Source: Theodoxus fluviatilis
Lineage: Eukaryota > Mollusca > Gastropoda > Cycloneritida > Neritidae
NCBI GenBank assembly: GCA_034096865.1
Contig: JAWQFJ010028204.1
Span: forward strand, 75,001 to 134,829
Length of the DNA stretch: 59,829 nucleotides
Reading direction: 5' to 3'
In this document: one piece after another, positions 9,835 through 21,072 of the stretch
Numbering within the stretch: the stretch's first letter is position 1
Layout: every line of letters starts with the position of its first letter
Program-made: the position numbers and the translations under genes
Notes under the pieces: model-generated
The model's database searches: none
Told to the model about the DNA's origin: nothing
Seen by the model: only the letters and a program-made list of their open reading frames with translations

Positions 9835-10676
9835 TCTGGACGATCTGGTGGAGGCTGGTTGAAGAACCTTCGTCGCCAGAACTTTCTGCGAGCACCTGCC
9901 CCACTCTCTCAGGCCAGTCGGCGCCTTTCACTATTTTCTCAAAACGAGTGAGATAAGTGTCCAAATCTTCTCCTTCCTTGTAGCGTGGCAACTCGAATTT
10001 CAATTGACCTAGGACAGGACCAGTCCTATTGTCCGTTTTGGAGGCCTGCGATGTCTCGCGGAGGTTTGTCAGAAGTGCTTGAAATTCCTCCCGTCTCAAA
10101 GTTTCCGCCTGTTGTATTTTTCGTTGGCGAAGCTCCAGTTATTGCCGTTTCATGGCCAATTCCTGCAGTCGCCATGCTTCGGCTCTCTATTCTTTCTTTT
10201 GCTTTAAGGTTAGAGCTCTCTCCTTCTTTCCATTGCTGTAAGGTTAGAGCTCTGTTCTCTCTCTTTTTGCCATTCCAATGCCTGCCGTCGCAGAGCCAAT
10301 TCTTCCCGTCGAAGTTCCATTTCTTCACTTCTAATGCTTTCTTCCTTTTCCCCTTTGTCTTGCTAATTATTTCTCAGGCGTCTAGCCAACTTCTCTTCTT
10401 TCAGCTGAGTCTTTAGCACATCTAACTCTACTCTCAGTTGAGGTTCTACTGGATATTCTGTTGCTTGAAGTTTGAAGCGATGGGTGATACTTGGGAAGGG
10501 AATGGGTCTTGCGGAAGCCCCCCACTTGGAGTAGACACAGCAACAGCCGGGGGCAATGCAGGCCTGGAGACAATACCTGAAGAAGTCAACACGGGGCTAG
10601 GTGCCCTCGCCACCAGTTGTGCAACGTTGGGTTTTGCAGTCTTGCTTCTTGTTGACACTTGGGTTTTGTCAGACAT
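9835..10676 (-). pseudogene. Gag relic of a Ty3/Gypsy-like LTR retrotransposon
   Basis: Read leftwards: an N-terminus at 10676 (MSDKTQVSTRSKTAKPN), a proline-rich linker, a charged coiled coil in pieces (QLRVELDVLKTQLKEEKLAR, then EEMELRREELALRRQALEW), and the start of a capsid-like region (FELPRYKEGEDLDTYLTRFE, then ADWPERVGQVLAE). The PRYKEGEDLDTYLTRFE block matches the capsid start of many animal Gypsy gag proteins. In-frame stops (for example a TAG between coiled-coil pieces near 10365) and frameshifts show it is dead. The rest of gag and all of pol are missing; the GTG-rich array starts where the capsid should continue. Confidence 0.75.
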
Positions 10677-11399
10677 ATCGGTACAAGAAAATCACGTGAT
10701 ACAGCACATGAAAATAATTATGTGTTTTTTGGAAAAGGAAAAAAAACAACACCCAAGCTCACGTGCGCCCCAGAATGACGCGGACAGCCTAGTACAATGG
10801 ATTTCAAGTCATGCACAAAATGAAAACCTTGAAAACACAGATACAGTTTGATTGTGATAATCAAGTAATAACATTTCAATACTCGCTGAATCGGTAAGAA
10901 AAATGGCAGATTACCGGGACGCACCACTACTATATATTTTGCAATCGTTGCTCAGGACCCATCCCGAAGCGGAGAAACGTTTTCGTCTGCGTCACAGAGA
11001 CCGGTCATGGCTGGCAGTCGTACTGTCCCTGTACAGATCGCCTGATATTTAGTACGTACGCTTAGTCAGCCAAAGTGATAATTAGGACGGTATACGTATT
11101 GGGTGGTTCTGACGGGCCACACTTGCTACATGGAGCTATCAGAGCATCACGGTTTGCAAAACGTGCCCTGAGGAGAGCGACAGCTAAGACTGTGCTCGAG
11201 CACTTTACAGCGATCTCCCATTGCAGTGCAAGACGACGCAGAAGTCGAGTTTCCTTGGAGCTGCGGTGGAACCCTTGTTCTCTGGAAGACGACTCAGATC
11301 TCCAGCAGGTGGCGCTGCATGTGACGCGCGTTGGCCGCGGGACGGAAGTGTCGGGTGGTAATTTCTCGGGCGACGTCAAGTCTGGTGGGCAGCTTCCTT
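10677..11399. other. Flank of the gag relic, nothing else recognised
   Basis: Would be the leader/LTR side of the gag element. No clear LTR, exon or tandem repeat is visible. Open frames of 105-119 codons on both strands at 11062-11434 show no recognisable domain. Confidence 0.35.
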
Positions 11400-11588
11400 C
11401 GGTCTGCAGAAATGGTCTGCTGACAATGCTGTGACTACATAAACATCGGTCTGCAGAAATGGTCTGCTGACAATGCTGTGACTACATAAACATCGATCTG
11501 CAAAAATGGTCTGCTGACAATGCTGTGACTACATAAACATCGGTCTGCAGAAATGGTCTGCTGACAATGCTGTGACTACATAAACATG
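11400..11588. repeat. Tandem repeat, 47-bp unit, four copies
   Basis: Unit GGTCTGCAGAAATGGTCTGC plus TGACAATGCTGTGACTACATAAACATC; starts at 11401, 11448, 11495 and 11542. Confidence 0.95.
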
Positions 11589-12474
11589 CTCTCTCACGGA
11601 TGCTGCATTCGGGAAAATCAAGCCACGTTCTGTACAAATTATGTTACTGCATAAACATAGCAGTTAACTGTCAACAATTTCAAGGAGGTTTTGCCACACA
11701 ACATTGTTCCTGTGGTTATCTGTGCTTTGGAGTTGTCAGTGGAGAAAAGAGTAGTACGCTGCAGAGAAACTGCCGCAGCTTCTGCACAGAAGTCAAACCC
11801 CAAGTAGTGGCATTTTGATGTTGTTGTTGTTCTTGCAGTTAAAATGGATTTCAGGGATAAATGACATGTGAAATGATACATCCTCTGGACCAGGAAACGC
11901 CACATCCACACCCACACCCATCGGATATCCAACCATCTCGTCTAAAACACATTATCTTTCTTATTCGTGTTTACCTGAAGACCAAGTGTATTGCATATCT
12001 ACACAAGAGAGTCAATCGGATTCTGTAGCCCAGGTGCTGTTGATGATATTAGGGCCACGTCGTCAGCAAAGCAGTAATGCAAATATCTCGATTGTGTCTG
12101 GTATCAATTACGCACCGTGCTTTCCGTGTGATCGGGCATACTCTGCAACAACATTAATGTCCATTAACAACAATGAAACACCATCTTTCACACCGTTTTA
12201 ACCCGACCGGGCATGGGAAGAAGTTAGAATCCTCGTGGTTCCATCAAATTCAGTAATCGACGTTCGACTACGTTGCCTTAAGACCATTGGTGAATTTCGT
12301 TGATCAACCATTACTCATCACCATGTTCCAGAGGTGAGAACGGTCCATTGCATCAAAGGCTTTCATGTAGTATGTGAAAGGGACTTGCGGCTTGCCTCTG
12401 CTGGTCCATAGACGTGTTTCATGGCTAAAACGTTAAAACATGGTCGATCGCAGAACAATCTGTTCGAAAACCAG

Positions 12475-12930
12475 CTTGCTCTGCACACATTTCCCTGAAA
12501 AGCAGCTTGCTCTGCACACATTTCCCTGAAAAGCAGCTTGCTCTGCACACGTTTCCCTGAAAAGCAGCTTGCTCTGCACACATTTCCCTGAAAAGCAGCT
12601 TGCTCTGCACACATTTCCCTGAAAAGCAGCTTGCTCTGCACACATTTCCCTGAAAAGCAGCTTGCTCTGCACACATTTCCCTGAAAAGCAGCTTGCTCTG
12701 CACACATTTCCCTGAAAAGCAGCTTGCTCTGCACACATTTCCCTGAAAAGCAGCTTGCTCTGCACACATTTCCCTGAAAAGCAGCTTGCTCTGCACACAT
12801 TTCCCTGAAAAGCAGCTTGCTCTGCACACATTTCCCTGAAAAGCAGCTTGCTCTGCACACATTTCCCTGAAAAGCAGCTTGCTCTGCACACATTTCCCTG
12901 AAAAGCAGCTTGCTCTGCACACATTTCCCT
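12475..12930. repeat. Minisatellite, 31-bp unit, about 15 copies, derived from LINE RT
   Basis: Unit CTTGCTCTGCACACATTTCC plus CTGAAAAGCAG. Three units make 93 bp, so the - strand reads a 31-residue cycle containing MCAEQAAFQGN. Its left edge runs in frame into CAEQAGFRTDCSAIDHV of the LINE, so the unit is an amplified copy of the EQAGFR segment. Confidence 0.95.
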
Positions 12931-12970
12931 CTCGATTTCCAGCCAGTTACGCACGCGTAGCATCCACGAA

Positions 12971-13596
12971 CAGATCTTGCTCAAGACAGGCAACAGAGAG
13001 GTGGCCCTGTACATATCTTGCTCAAGACAGGCAACAGAGAGGAGCCCCTGTACAGATCTTGCTCAAGACAGGCAACAGAGAGGTGGCCCTGTACAGATCT
13101 TGCTCAAGACAGGCAACAGTGAGGAGCCCCTGTACATATCTTGCTCAAGACAGGCAACAGAGAGGTGGCCCTGTACATATCTTGCTCAAGACAGGCAACA
13201 GAGAGGTGGCCCTGTACATATCTTGCTCAAGACAGGCAACAGTGAGGAGCCCCTGTACAGATCTTGCTCAAGAGAGGCAACAGAGAGGAGCCCCTGTACA
13301 TATCTTGCTCAAGACAGGCAACAGAGAGGTGGCCCTGTACATATCTTGCTCAAGACAGGCAACAGTGAGGAGCCCCTGTACAGATCTTGCTCAAGACAGG
13401 CAACAGAGAGGAGCCCCTGTACATATCTTGCTCAAGACAGGCAACAGTGAGGTGGCCCTGTACATATCTTGCTCAAGACAGGCAACAGAGAGGTGGCCCT
13501 GTACATATCTTGCTCAAGACAGGCAACAGAGAGGTGGCCCTGTACATATCTTGCTCAAGACAGGCAGCAGTGAGGAGCCCCTGTACAGATCTGGGT
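12971..13596. repeat. Minisatellite, 41-bp unit, about 15 copies, derived from LINE RT
   Basis: Unit ATCTTGCTCAAGACAGGCAA plus CAGAGAGGTGGCCCTGTACAT, measured 41 bases. Two main variants (GGTGGCCC and GGAGCCCC) are intermixed. On the - strand one unit reads LYRATSLLPVLSKI, a well-conserved reverse-transcriptase segment that continues in frame into the unique LINE sequence at 12931-12970. Confidence 0.95.
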
Positions 13597-13917
13597 TAAG
13601 TGTATCGCCGTTTTTGTAGATGTGGACTAAACTGACTTGGACCATAGTTTAGGATAGTTGCTGGTTTCGAATACGTCATTAACTATTTTGTGGAGGAATT
13701 GGACAATCCTTTTGCATGCTGATTCAAAGCATTCTCCCGGGATTCTGTCAAGACCGGGTGCCTTCCCTGTTCTGACGCGTTGAATTGCTGATCTTACCTC
13801 ATCAACACTAATATGGGCGTCATGTTCGGGATGCTCTAAGATTTCTCCTACATTGTGCAATATCACGTCATGGTGATGCACGCTACCCTTAACCAGTTGT
13901 TCAAAGTAATTTTCCAC

Positions 13918-14140
13918 TTATTTATTTCAGTTTTTACTGGGAGGGGACAGTTATGCGCACAACATTTCAAATTGTAGTCCAAGTTTATGTTAAGTTTTAA
14001 AAATTAGAAAACGATGAATGGCAGGCGGCATACAATGGTCTGTTGTCTTTGTTCCAATGCCATTTTTAAATGCAGGCCTACTTTTGAAGCAATCATCTTC
14101 ATCAGATGGGAGTGTTGTTGTCCTGTTTGGTGTGGAGTCT
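13918..14140. other. Short spacer, nothing recognised
   Basis: AT-rich at first, then mixed sequence; no gene or repeat seen. Confidence 0.4.
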
Positions 14141-14144
14141 TCCT

Positions 14145-14255
14145 AGCTTCGTGGCTGACCAGTCTTCATAGCTTCGTGACTGACCTCTCTGCTTCGTGGC
14201 TGACCTCTCTGCTTCGTGGCTGACCACTCTGCTTCGTGGCTGACCTCTCTGCTGT
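14145..14255. repeat. Tandem repeat, about 20-bp unit, five copies
   Basis: Unit GCTTCGTGGCTGACCTCTCT with small variants. Confidence 0.9.
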
Positions 14256-15449
14256 CACCGCGGAGGCGCGCCGCAGCGCTGTGTGGCGCTCCTGGCCAGA
14301 GCGTGGCGACAGCAGTCCCCGTGACTGGGGCACTCCGCGTAGCATCCTGCCCCAGGGCAGTCCCGCCTTGAGTGGTCTCCCTTTGTCTCTCCAGCGCGGC
14401 CTCGGCGTGGGTCTGGGCAGGGGACGCGGGACAAGAGCGCCGCCCTGGCGACGCCGTGGTAAATGGACGATGACGCGTTAGAAGACAACAATGATGCAGT
14501 CGATACACGGAAGGACGGGTTGCGCATGCGCACACGTTAAAGAGCCTGGCTTTTCTGAAGCCTTGTCATTGTGCGAAAATGGCAGACACGCCTCCGTTTG
14601 AATCCACCCTGGATACTTTGCCCTGAAGTGCGGCAGAGGCCGTGTCCTGGCAGCCTCCATGGACATCGCCGGTGACACCAGCCTTAGAGAGGTGCGCATC
14701 CCTCTGTCAGCCCACTCCACCCATCGATCCTTGCTCTCCAGAGAGACTCCGCGTCTGCACCTGTAACGAGCCGCCAAGCAATCTCGCCGCGGAGACGTTT
14801 CTGGACACAAGGGCTCTTTTCACTTGGCGTGAAATTGTGTGTGCTTTCAGACGTCCGTGTCCTCGTCACGGCCTACATCTGATTGACAGGAACAACGCTC
14901 ACACGTGCATCCATCCAACCAGCGGGCAGCCTCGCTGTGGCTTTTACTCTCTTGGTCCGTAAGCAGCGCATCTACCCGCGGAATACAAAGAGGAGTGGCT
15001 CCATTGTCCGCACCGGGTCGAAAGGATTTTTTAAATAGCTATTGTTTTTTCCCGGAGGTGAAACGGCATCGACTTGCAAAGCGAGATTTGCGGTGGAGCA
15101 ATCTTTGATCACAGATGGAAGCGCGTTTTGCCTTCCCGTCACTTAGGGGGCGCTGCGGGCTGCCAAGTGGCGGGAAACAATGGCGACTGAGGCAGGAAAG
15201 GACGCCACGGAGCGTCCGGACAGGAATTGCAATGGCTGCCGGACCTTTGTCCGCGGCGCCCCGCGCGGGAGGGAGGAAGGTGCTGCGCACGCGCCCGTTG
15301 TTGTTTCACGCCGCCCGGAGTGGCGACGCCGTCTCGGCAATGCCCAACCACTTCCTGTAGCGGCCCGCACCGGAACAACAGCGCATCAAATGCCCGTATC
15401 AGCCTGATTAGGGCGTGGAGTTGGGGCGTTGCGACAGTCACGTACGCGT
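14256..15449. promoter_or_regulatory. CpG-rich stretch with NRF-1, E2F and ETS-type motifs
   Basis: Much richer in C+G and CpG than its surroundings. A full palindromic NRF-1 consensus TGCGCATGCGCA lies at 14521-14532; a near match TGCGCACGCGCC at 15284-15295; an E2F-type GGCGGGAAA at 15169-15177 just before an ATG in good context (AACAATGGCG, ATG 15180-15182); and an ETS-type ACTTCCTGT at 15350-15358. This is the motif set of housekeeping CpG-island promoters. I cannot confirm a first exon: the frames from 15180 have no known domain. Confidence 0.35.
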
Positions 15450-15622
15450 CGGGGGGTGGTGGGGGGGGAGAGGAATGGGGGGGGGGGGGGGGGGGGGGGG
15501 AGGAGGAGGAGGAATGGGGGGGGAGAGGAGGCGGAATGGGGGGGGAGGAGGGGGAATGGGGGGGAGGAGGAGGAATGGGGGGGGGGGGGGGTGAGAAGGG
15601 GGAATGGGGGGGGGGGGGGTGA
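15450..15622 (+). repeat. Poly-G / GGGGAGGA low-complexity tract
   Basis: G-runs of up to about 22 separated by AGAGGAATG-like spacers; able to form G-quadruplexes on the + strand. Such tracts are also assembly-error prone. Confidence 0.95.
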
Positions 15623-15835
15623 TTGGTGCGAGGCAGACGGGTTGTCCATGCCACCTGGGTACACTCACGCATCACGTGACGCTAGACGAAAAAAAAAAGA
15701 CAGTTCCCTTCCTGTGCTGTCCTCACGACGTGGAGATATGCAATGTGCACTTCAACAAACTTACAGCCACATACACGTGTATACATGTAATCACACACAT
15801 ACGTATCCACTCATTCGTACAAATACAAACACGTG

Positions 15836-16575
15836 TATGTATGTATGTATGTATGTATGTACTTTCATTTTTTACTGCGCCATTATCACGATAAACATGC
15901 TCATGGCGCGACAAGACGAAATAAAAAAGTTTTGAGGCCAGTTTTAAATGCGGCCAAGGATGGACTAACCTTCAGACCCTCAGGAAGTTGGTTCCAGAGT
16001 CTCGGTCCAACAACGCTGAAGGAGCGGTCACCGAAGCTCCGTAACCTTGTTTGTGGGACAATCAATAGTCTTCTTTTAGAGGAACGGAGATTCCTTGTGG
16101 GGTTGTGAGGTCTAAGGAGTTCTCCGAGGTAGGTTGGGGCTTCACCAGTTTCACACTTAAACACGATGGAGAGGGTCTTAAATTCCACCCGTTGGCGAAC
16201 TGGAAGCCAATGAAGGTCACTGAGAACAGGGGTTATGCGAGCCCACCTCGGCAGTCGCTTCACTACCCTAGCTGCAGAATTCTGAAGACGCTGAAGTTTC
16301 TGCAATTGACCGTTGGTTGCAGCAGTCAGCAGACTGTTGCAGTAATCAAGATGGGACAACACAAGAGTCACCACCAGGGCTGCTGCAGTCTTTTCAGTCA
16401 GACAATCCCTGATACTCCAAATGCGGTGTAGGTGCATGTAGCCTGAGGAGATGATTTTACGAATTTGGGGGTCTGGTGACAAGTTTTGATCTAACATGAC
16501 CCCGAGATATTTCGCACTTGCGGCAAATGCTATGTTCGCCAATGCTATGTACAACGTACGCACACTCAGACTCTT
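15836..16575 (-). pseudogene. CR1/L2-like LINE, 3' part of ORF2 with tail
   Basis: Read leftwards from about 16575: [63 protein letters not shown], a [20 protein letters not shown] block, then [15 protein letters not shown] and a natural TGA at 15903-15901. The open frame is intact over about 220 codons, so this copy is younger than the others here. A hairpin-like GGCGC/GCGCC block and a (CATA)n tail at 15836-15860 close the element. The 5' side ends at the CA/CG tract at 16576. Confidence 0.92.
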
Positions 16576-16845
16576 GCACACACATACTCGTGCGCGTGCG
16601 CACACGCGCACACACGCACGTACACACACATACATACACTCACACATACATACGCGCACACACACACACAGGCACGTACGCACGCACGCACGCACACACA
16701 CACGCACGCACACACACGCACGCACACACACACACACACATATACGCACGCGCGCACGCACACACACACTCACGCACACACGCACACACACACACACGCA
16801 CACACACACACTCACACTCACACACACACACACACACTCACACAA

Positions 16846-16879
<34 letters not shown>

Positions 16880-16935
16880 GCGCGCGCACACGCACACACG
16901 CACACACACACGCACACAAACACACACAAACACTC
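16576..16935. repeat. Imperfect (CA)n tract with CG interruptions
   Basis: CACACA runs broken by CGCACG, CTCACA and CGCGCG. It touches the truncated 5' side of the LINE at 16575. Alternating purine-pyrimidine throughout, so it is a Z-DNA candidate. Frames reading CVCVCV or HTHTHT are artefacts. Confidence 0.95.
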
Positions 16936-17122
16936 ACATTCACATGCGAACATTACGTGCAGGGACTGCCGAAGTCCACAGGGACACTGCACCAATTGCG
17001 TGTAGTATTTCATTCTCGCTCTGGGTCAGAAAGTAACAGAAAACACTCCGTAGGAAGCTGCTTGTATTCACGTAACAAACAACAAGAGTCACTGCACGTC
17101 CACGTGTCCAATTACAGCGCAG

Positions 17123-17480
17123 TCAGTCATGGAAGGGAACTGTATCACGACGTGAAAGTCATGGAAGGGAACTGTATCACGACGTGAAGGTCATGGAAGG
17201 GAACTGTATAACTACGTGAAGGTCATGGAAGGGAACTGTATCACGACGTGAAGGTCATGGAAGGGAACTGTATCACGACGTGAAGGTCGTGGAAGGGAAC
17301 TGTATCACGACGTGAAGGTCATGGAAGGGAACTGTATAACTACGTGAAGGTCATGGAAGGGAACTGTATCACGACGTGAAGGTCATGGAAGGGAACTGTA
17401 TCACCACGTGAAGGTCATGGAAGGGAACTGTATCACCACGTGAAGGTCATGGAAGGGAACTGTATCACCACGTGAAGGTC
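17123..17480. repeat. Minisatellite, 32-bp unit, about 11 copies
   Basis: Unit GTCATGGAAGGGAACTGTAT plus CACGACGTGAAG, measured 32 bases; variants CACGACG, AACTACG and CACCACG. Units at the right end are all CACCACG, suggesting recent local spread. Confidence 0.96.
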
Positions 17481-17724
17481 GAGTGTTAACTGCTGGTTGT
17501 GCTGGATCCTACGGGGGCGTCATGACGATTCACAGGTTTGTGCGTTTTCTGAAATCAAACTACGAAATCACTTACTTACGTCTGGCCAGTCCTGTGCGTA
17601 GGTTTAGTTGTAAGGCGGACCTAGGGATTTTCTCCTGTGCTCTGGGCGGCACACAGGACGCCTCAAGGCTGCCTGCTGACAGTGGCAATGAAGAGGCAGG
17701 TCCGCACTGTTCAGAGGCACGTCA

Positions 17725-18400
17725 AAATCTTAATGCACATTTAAATCTTAAAACGCATCAAAAGCTTAAGGCGCATCAAAATCATAATGCACATCCAAAG
17801 CATTATACATGTCAGCATCATAATACACATCAAAATCTTTATATATAAAAAAATCTTAATACACATCAGCATATCAAAATCATAATACCGGTACACGTCA
17901 AAATCATAATGCACATCACAATCATAATGCACACCACAATCATAATGCACATCATGAATACACATCGAAATCTTAAAACACATCAAAATCACAATACACA
18001 TCAACATCTTAAAACACATCAAAATCAGAAAATATGTCAAAGTGACAAATACACATCAAAATGTTAAAAGATATCAAAATAATAATACACATCAAAATCT
18101 TAATGCACATCAACATCTTAAAACGTCAAAATCACATCTGAGTTATGACGCACATTAACATTTAAAACGTAAAAATTACCTACAAATCGTGATACGTATG
18201 AAAATCATAATACTCATCAAAATCGTAGTGTACATCAAATTCATCATACACATCAACTTAATAAAACACGTCAAAATCATAGTGTACATTAAAATCTTAA
18301 TGCACATCACAATCGTAATGCACATTAAAATCATAATGCACATCAAAATCGTAAAACGCGTCAAAACCATGATATACATCACAATCATACAACACAAAGA
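17725..18400. repeat. Degenerate AT-rich repeat, CATCAAAATCATAATGCA-like units
   Basis: About 35 loosely conserved units of 18-21 bases with a shared ACATCAAAATC core. Much more diverged than the other arrays, so probably old. Confidence 0.85.
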
Positions 18401-18539
18401 CGAAAAGCACACATCCGAGACTAATGCAACATACACCGCCCCACATGGAATGTTCGGGTCCAGTCCGCCTCCTCGGGATGACCTGTTCCCACCAACGCTT
18501 GGCACTGTCGCTGCCCGTGCCCATGGCTTGCTGGAGAGT

Positions 18540-18892
18540 TGAAAGGTGGTCTGGTCAGAGAGGAGGCCATCGTCCCTGCGCCCATGGCTGCTGGAGAGTG
18601 AAAGTGTCTGGCAGAGAGGAGGAAGCGTCCCTGCCATGGCTGCTGGAGAGTGAAAGTGTCTGGCAGAGAGGAGGAATCGTCCCTGCCATGGCTGCTGGAG
18701 AGTGAAAGTGTCTGGCAGAGAGGAGGAAGCGTCCCTGCCATGGCTGCTGGAGAGTGAAAGTGTCTGGCAGAGAGGAGGAATCGTCCCTGCCATGGCTGCT
18801 GGAGAGTGAAAGTGTCTGGCAGAGAGGAGGAAGCGTCCCTGCCATGGCTGCTAAAGAGTGAAAGTGTCTGGCAGAGAGGAGGAATCGTCCCC
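18540..18892. repeat. Minisatellite, 52-bp unit in strict A/B alternation
   Basis: Unit GTGTCTGGCAGAGAGGAGGA then AGCG or ATCG, then TCCCTGCCATGGCTGCTGGA and GAGTGAAA. Six consecutive copies read AGCG, ATCG, AGCG, ATCG, AGCG, ATCG, so the real repeating unit is 104 bp. Confidence 0.95.
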
Positions 18893-19305
18893 AAGTGCAG
18901 GGGCCACGTCCTCTTCAAAATCGTTACTTGTCGCGACTTGGACCCTCGACAACGACTTTCAGAAAGAGGTATGGAAAGGTCAGACGAATTAAATTAAGGA
19001 AATCACTCTTTTCCGTCTTGCCATCCGTCCTAGTCGACCTGTCGTCAATATGATTAAAATTACCGCCAGACTGAAATCATGTTGACAAACCGGGGAGATG
19101 GATGATGTGTACTATCATTTTTTGGTGGTGGTAGTCAGAGTCTAAAGTGAAATATTTAGTAGCATCATAATGCATTGGCTTCTTTTTTTAACACAACAAC
19201 AACAACGACGGTGACGACAACAGTTTTCCTTTCCCAGACCAGTGACCTGAAGCAGGCTGAAAACCTGCAAGTTTCCACTGGAAGGCGTCATCCAGTTCTA
19301 CTATG
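18893..19305. other. Spacer between arrays
   Basis: Unique sequence with a short ACAACAACAACG run near 19190; no exon recognised. Confidence 0.4.
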
Positions 19306-21072
19306 GACAGAACACCGGTCCTACCAAAGATTGGACACCAAGTCTACCAAAGGCTGGACACCAGTTCTACCAAACACTGGACACCAGTCCTACCGAAGAC
19401 TGGACACCAGTTCTACCAAACACTGGACACCAGTCCTACCGAAGACTGGACACCAGTCCTACCAAAGACTGGACACCAGTCCTACCAAACACTGGACACC
19501 AGTCCTACCAAACACTGGACACCAGTCCTACCAAACACTGGACACCAGTCCTACCAAAGACTGGACACCAGTCCTACCAAAGACTGGACACCTGTCCTAC
19601 CAAAGACTGGACACCAGTCCTACCAAACACTGGACACCAGTCCTACCAAAGATTGGACACCAGTCCTACCAAACACTGGACACCTGTCCTACCAAACACT
19701 GGACACCAGTCCTACCAAACACTGGACACCAGTCCTACCAAAGACTGGACACCAGTCCTACCAAAGACTGGACACCTGTCCTACCAAAGACTGGACACCA
19801 GTCCTACCAAACACTGGACACCAGTCCTACCGAAGACTGGACACCAGTCCTACCAAAGACTGGACACCAGTCCTACCAAAGACTGGACACCAGTCCTACC
19901 AAAGACTGGACACCAGTCCTACCAAACACTGGACACCAGTCCTACCAAACACTGGACACCAGTCCTACCAAAGACTGGACACCAGTCCTACCAAACACTG
20001 GACACCTGTCCTACCAAACACTGGACACCAGTCCTACCAAACACTGGACACCAGTCCTACCAAAGACTGGACACCAGTCCTACCAAAGACTGGACACCAG
20101 TTCTACCAAACACTGGACACCAGTCCTACCGAAGACTGGACACCAGTCCTACCAAAGACTGGACACCAGTTCTACCAAAGATTGGACACCAGTCCTACCA
20201 AAGACTGGACACCAGTCCTACCAAACACTGGACACCAGTCCTACCGAAGACTGGACACCAGTCCTACCAAACACTGGACACCAGTCCTACCGAAGACTGG
20301 ACACCAGTCCTACCAAAGACTGGACACCAGTTCTACCAAAGATTGGACACCAGTCCTACCAAAGACTGGACACCGGTCCTACCAAAGACTGGACACCAGT
20401 CCTACCAAAGACTGGACACCAGTTCTACCAAAGATTGGACACCAGTCCTACCAAAAACTGGACACCAGTCCTACCAAAGATTGGACACCAGTCCTACCAA
20501 AGACTGGACACCAGTTCTACCAAAGATTGGACACCAGTTCTACCAAAGACTGGACACCAGTCCTACCAAACACTGGACACCAGTCCTACCAAAGACTGGA
20601 CACCAGTCCTACCAAAGACTGGACACCGGTCCTACCAAAGACTGGACACCAGTTCTACCAAAGATTGGACACCAGTCCTACCAAAGACTGGACACCAGTC
20701 CTACCAAAGACTGGACACCAGTCCTACCAAAGACTGGACACCAGTCCTACCAAAGACTGGACACCAGTCCTACCAAACACTGGACACCAGTCCTACCAAA
20801 GACTGGACACCAGTTCTACCAAAGATTGGACACCAGTCCTACCGAAGACTGGACACCGGTCCTACCAAAGACTGGACACCAGTTCTACCAAAGATTGGAC
20901 ACCAGTCCTACCAAAGACTGGACACCAGTCCTACCAAAGACTGGACACCAGTCCTACCAAAGACTGGACACCAGTCCTACCAAAGACTGGACATCAGTCC
21001 TACCAAAGACTGGACACCAGTTCTACCGAAGACTGGACACCAGTTTTACCAAAGATTGGACACAGGTCCTGT
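19306..21072. repeat. Minisatellite, 23-bp hairpin-forming unit, about 77 copies
   Basis: Unit CCAGTCCTACCAAAGACTGG plus ACA. CCAGTC and GACTGG are reverse complements, so each canonical unit can form a 6-bp stem with an 8-base loop; variants CACTGG, GATTGG and TTCTACC weaken the stem. 23 is not a multiple of three, and the long frames across it in all three phases are artefacts. Confidence 0.97.

Larger units (their letters stand above)
11930..13917 (-). pseudogene. LINE ORF2 (CR1/Jockey-like) relic with two internal minisatellites
   Basis: Read leftwards, pieces of one reverse transcriptase appear in the right order. From 13917: SVDEVRSAIQRVRTGKAPGL, then PKLWSKSV and, after a frameshift, VHIYKNGD, then LYRATSLLPVLSKI (next to and within the 41-bp array). 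A unique bridge SWMLRVRNWLEIE follows at about 12931-12970, then CAEQAGFR (12465-12488, next to the 31-bp array), TDCSAIDHVLTF, YYMKAFDAMDRSHLWNM (motif A, near 12315-12370), and CFADDVALISS with the catalytic FADD at 12059-12070, followed by LGLQVNTNK. These are the canonical RT blocks. Frameshifts and stops show it is dead. Both arrays are made from the RT segments they interrupt. Confidence 0.9.

Noticed and set aside
9047..10099. Histidine-rich (HHHHHVGT) protein fused to gag
   Set aside because: The His part is the GTG minisatellite; only the N-terminal portion is real gag-derived sequence.
11062..11434. Possible genes of 105-119 codons on both strands
   Set aside because: No recognisable domain, overlapping on both strands, and the 3' end of the + frame is in a tandem repeat.
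15901..17013. 370-residue protein with a Cys-Val repeat domain joined to an RT domain
   Set aside because: The CVCVCV part is the CA/CG tract read through; only the LINE portion up to about 16575 has meaning.
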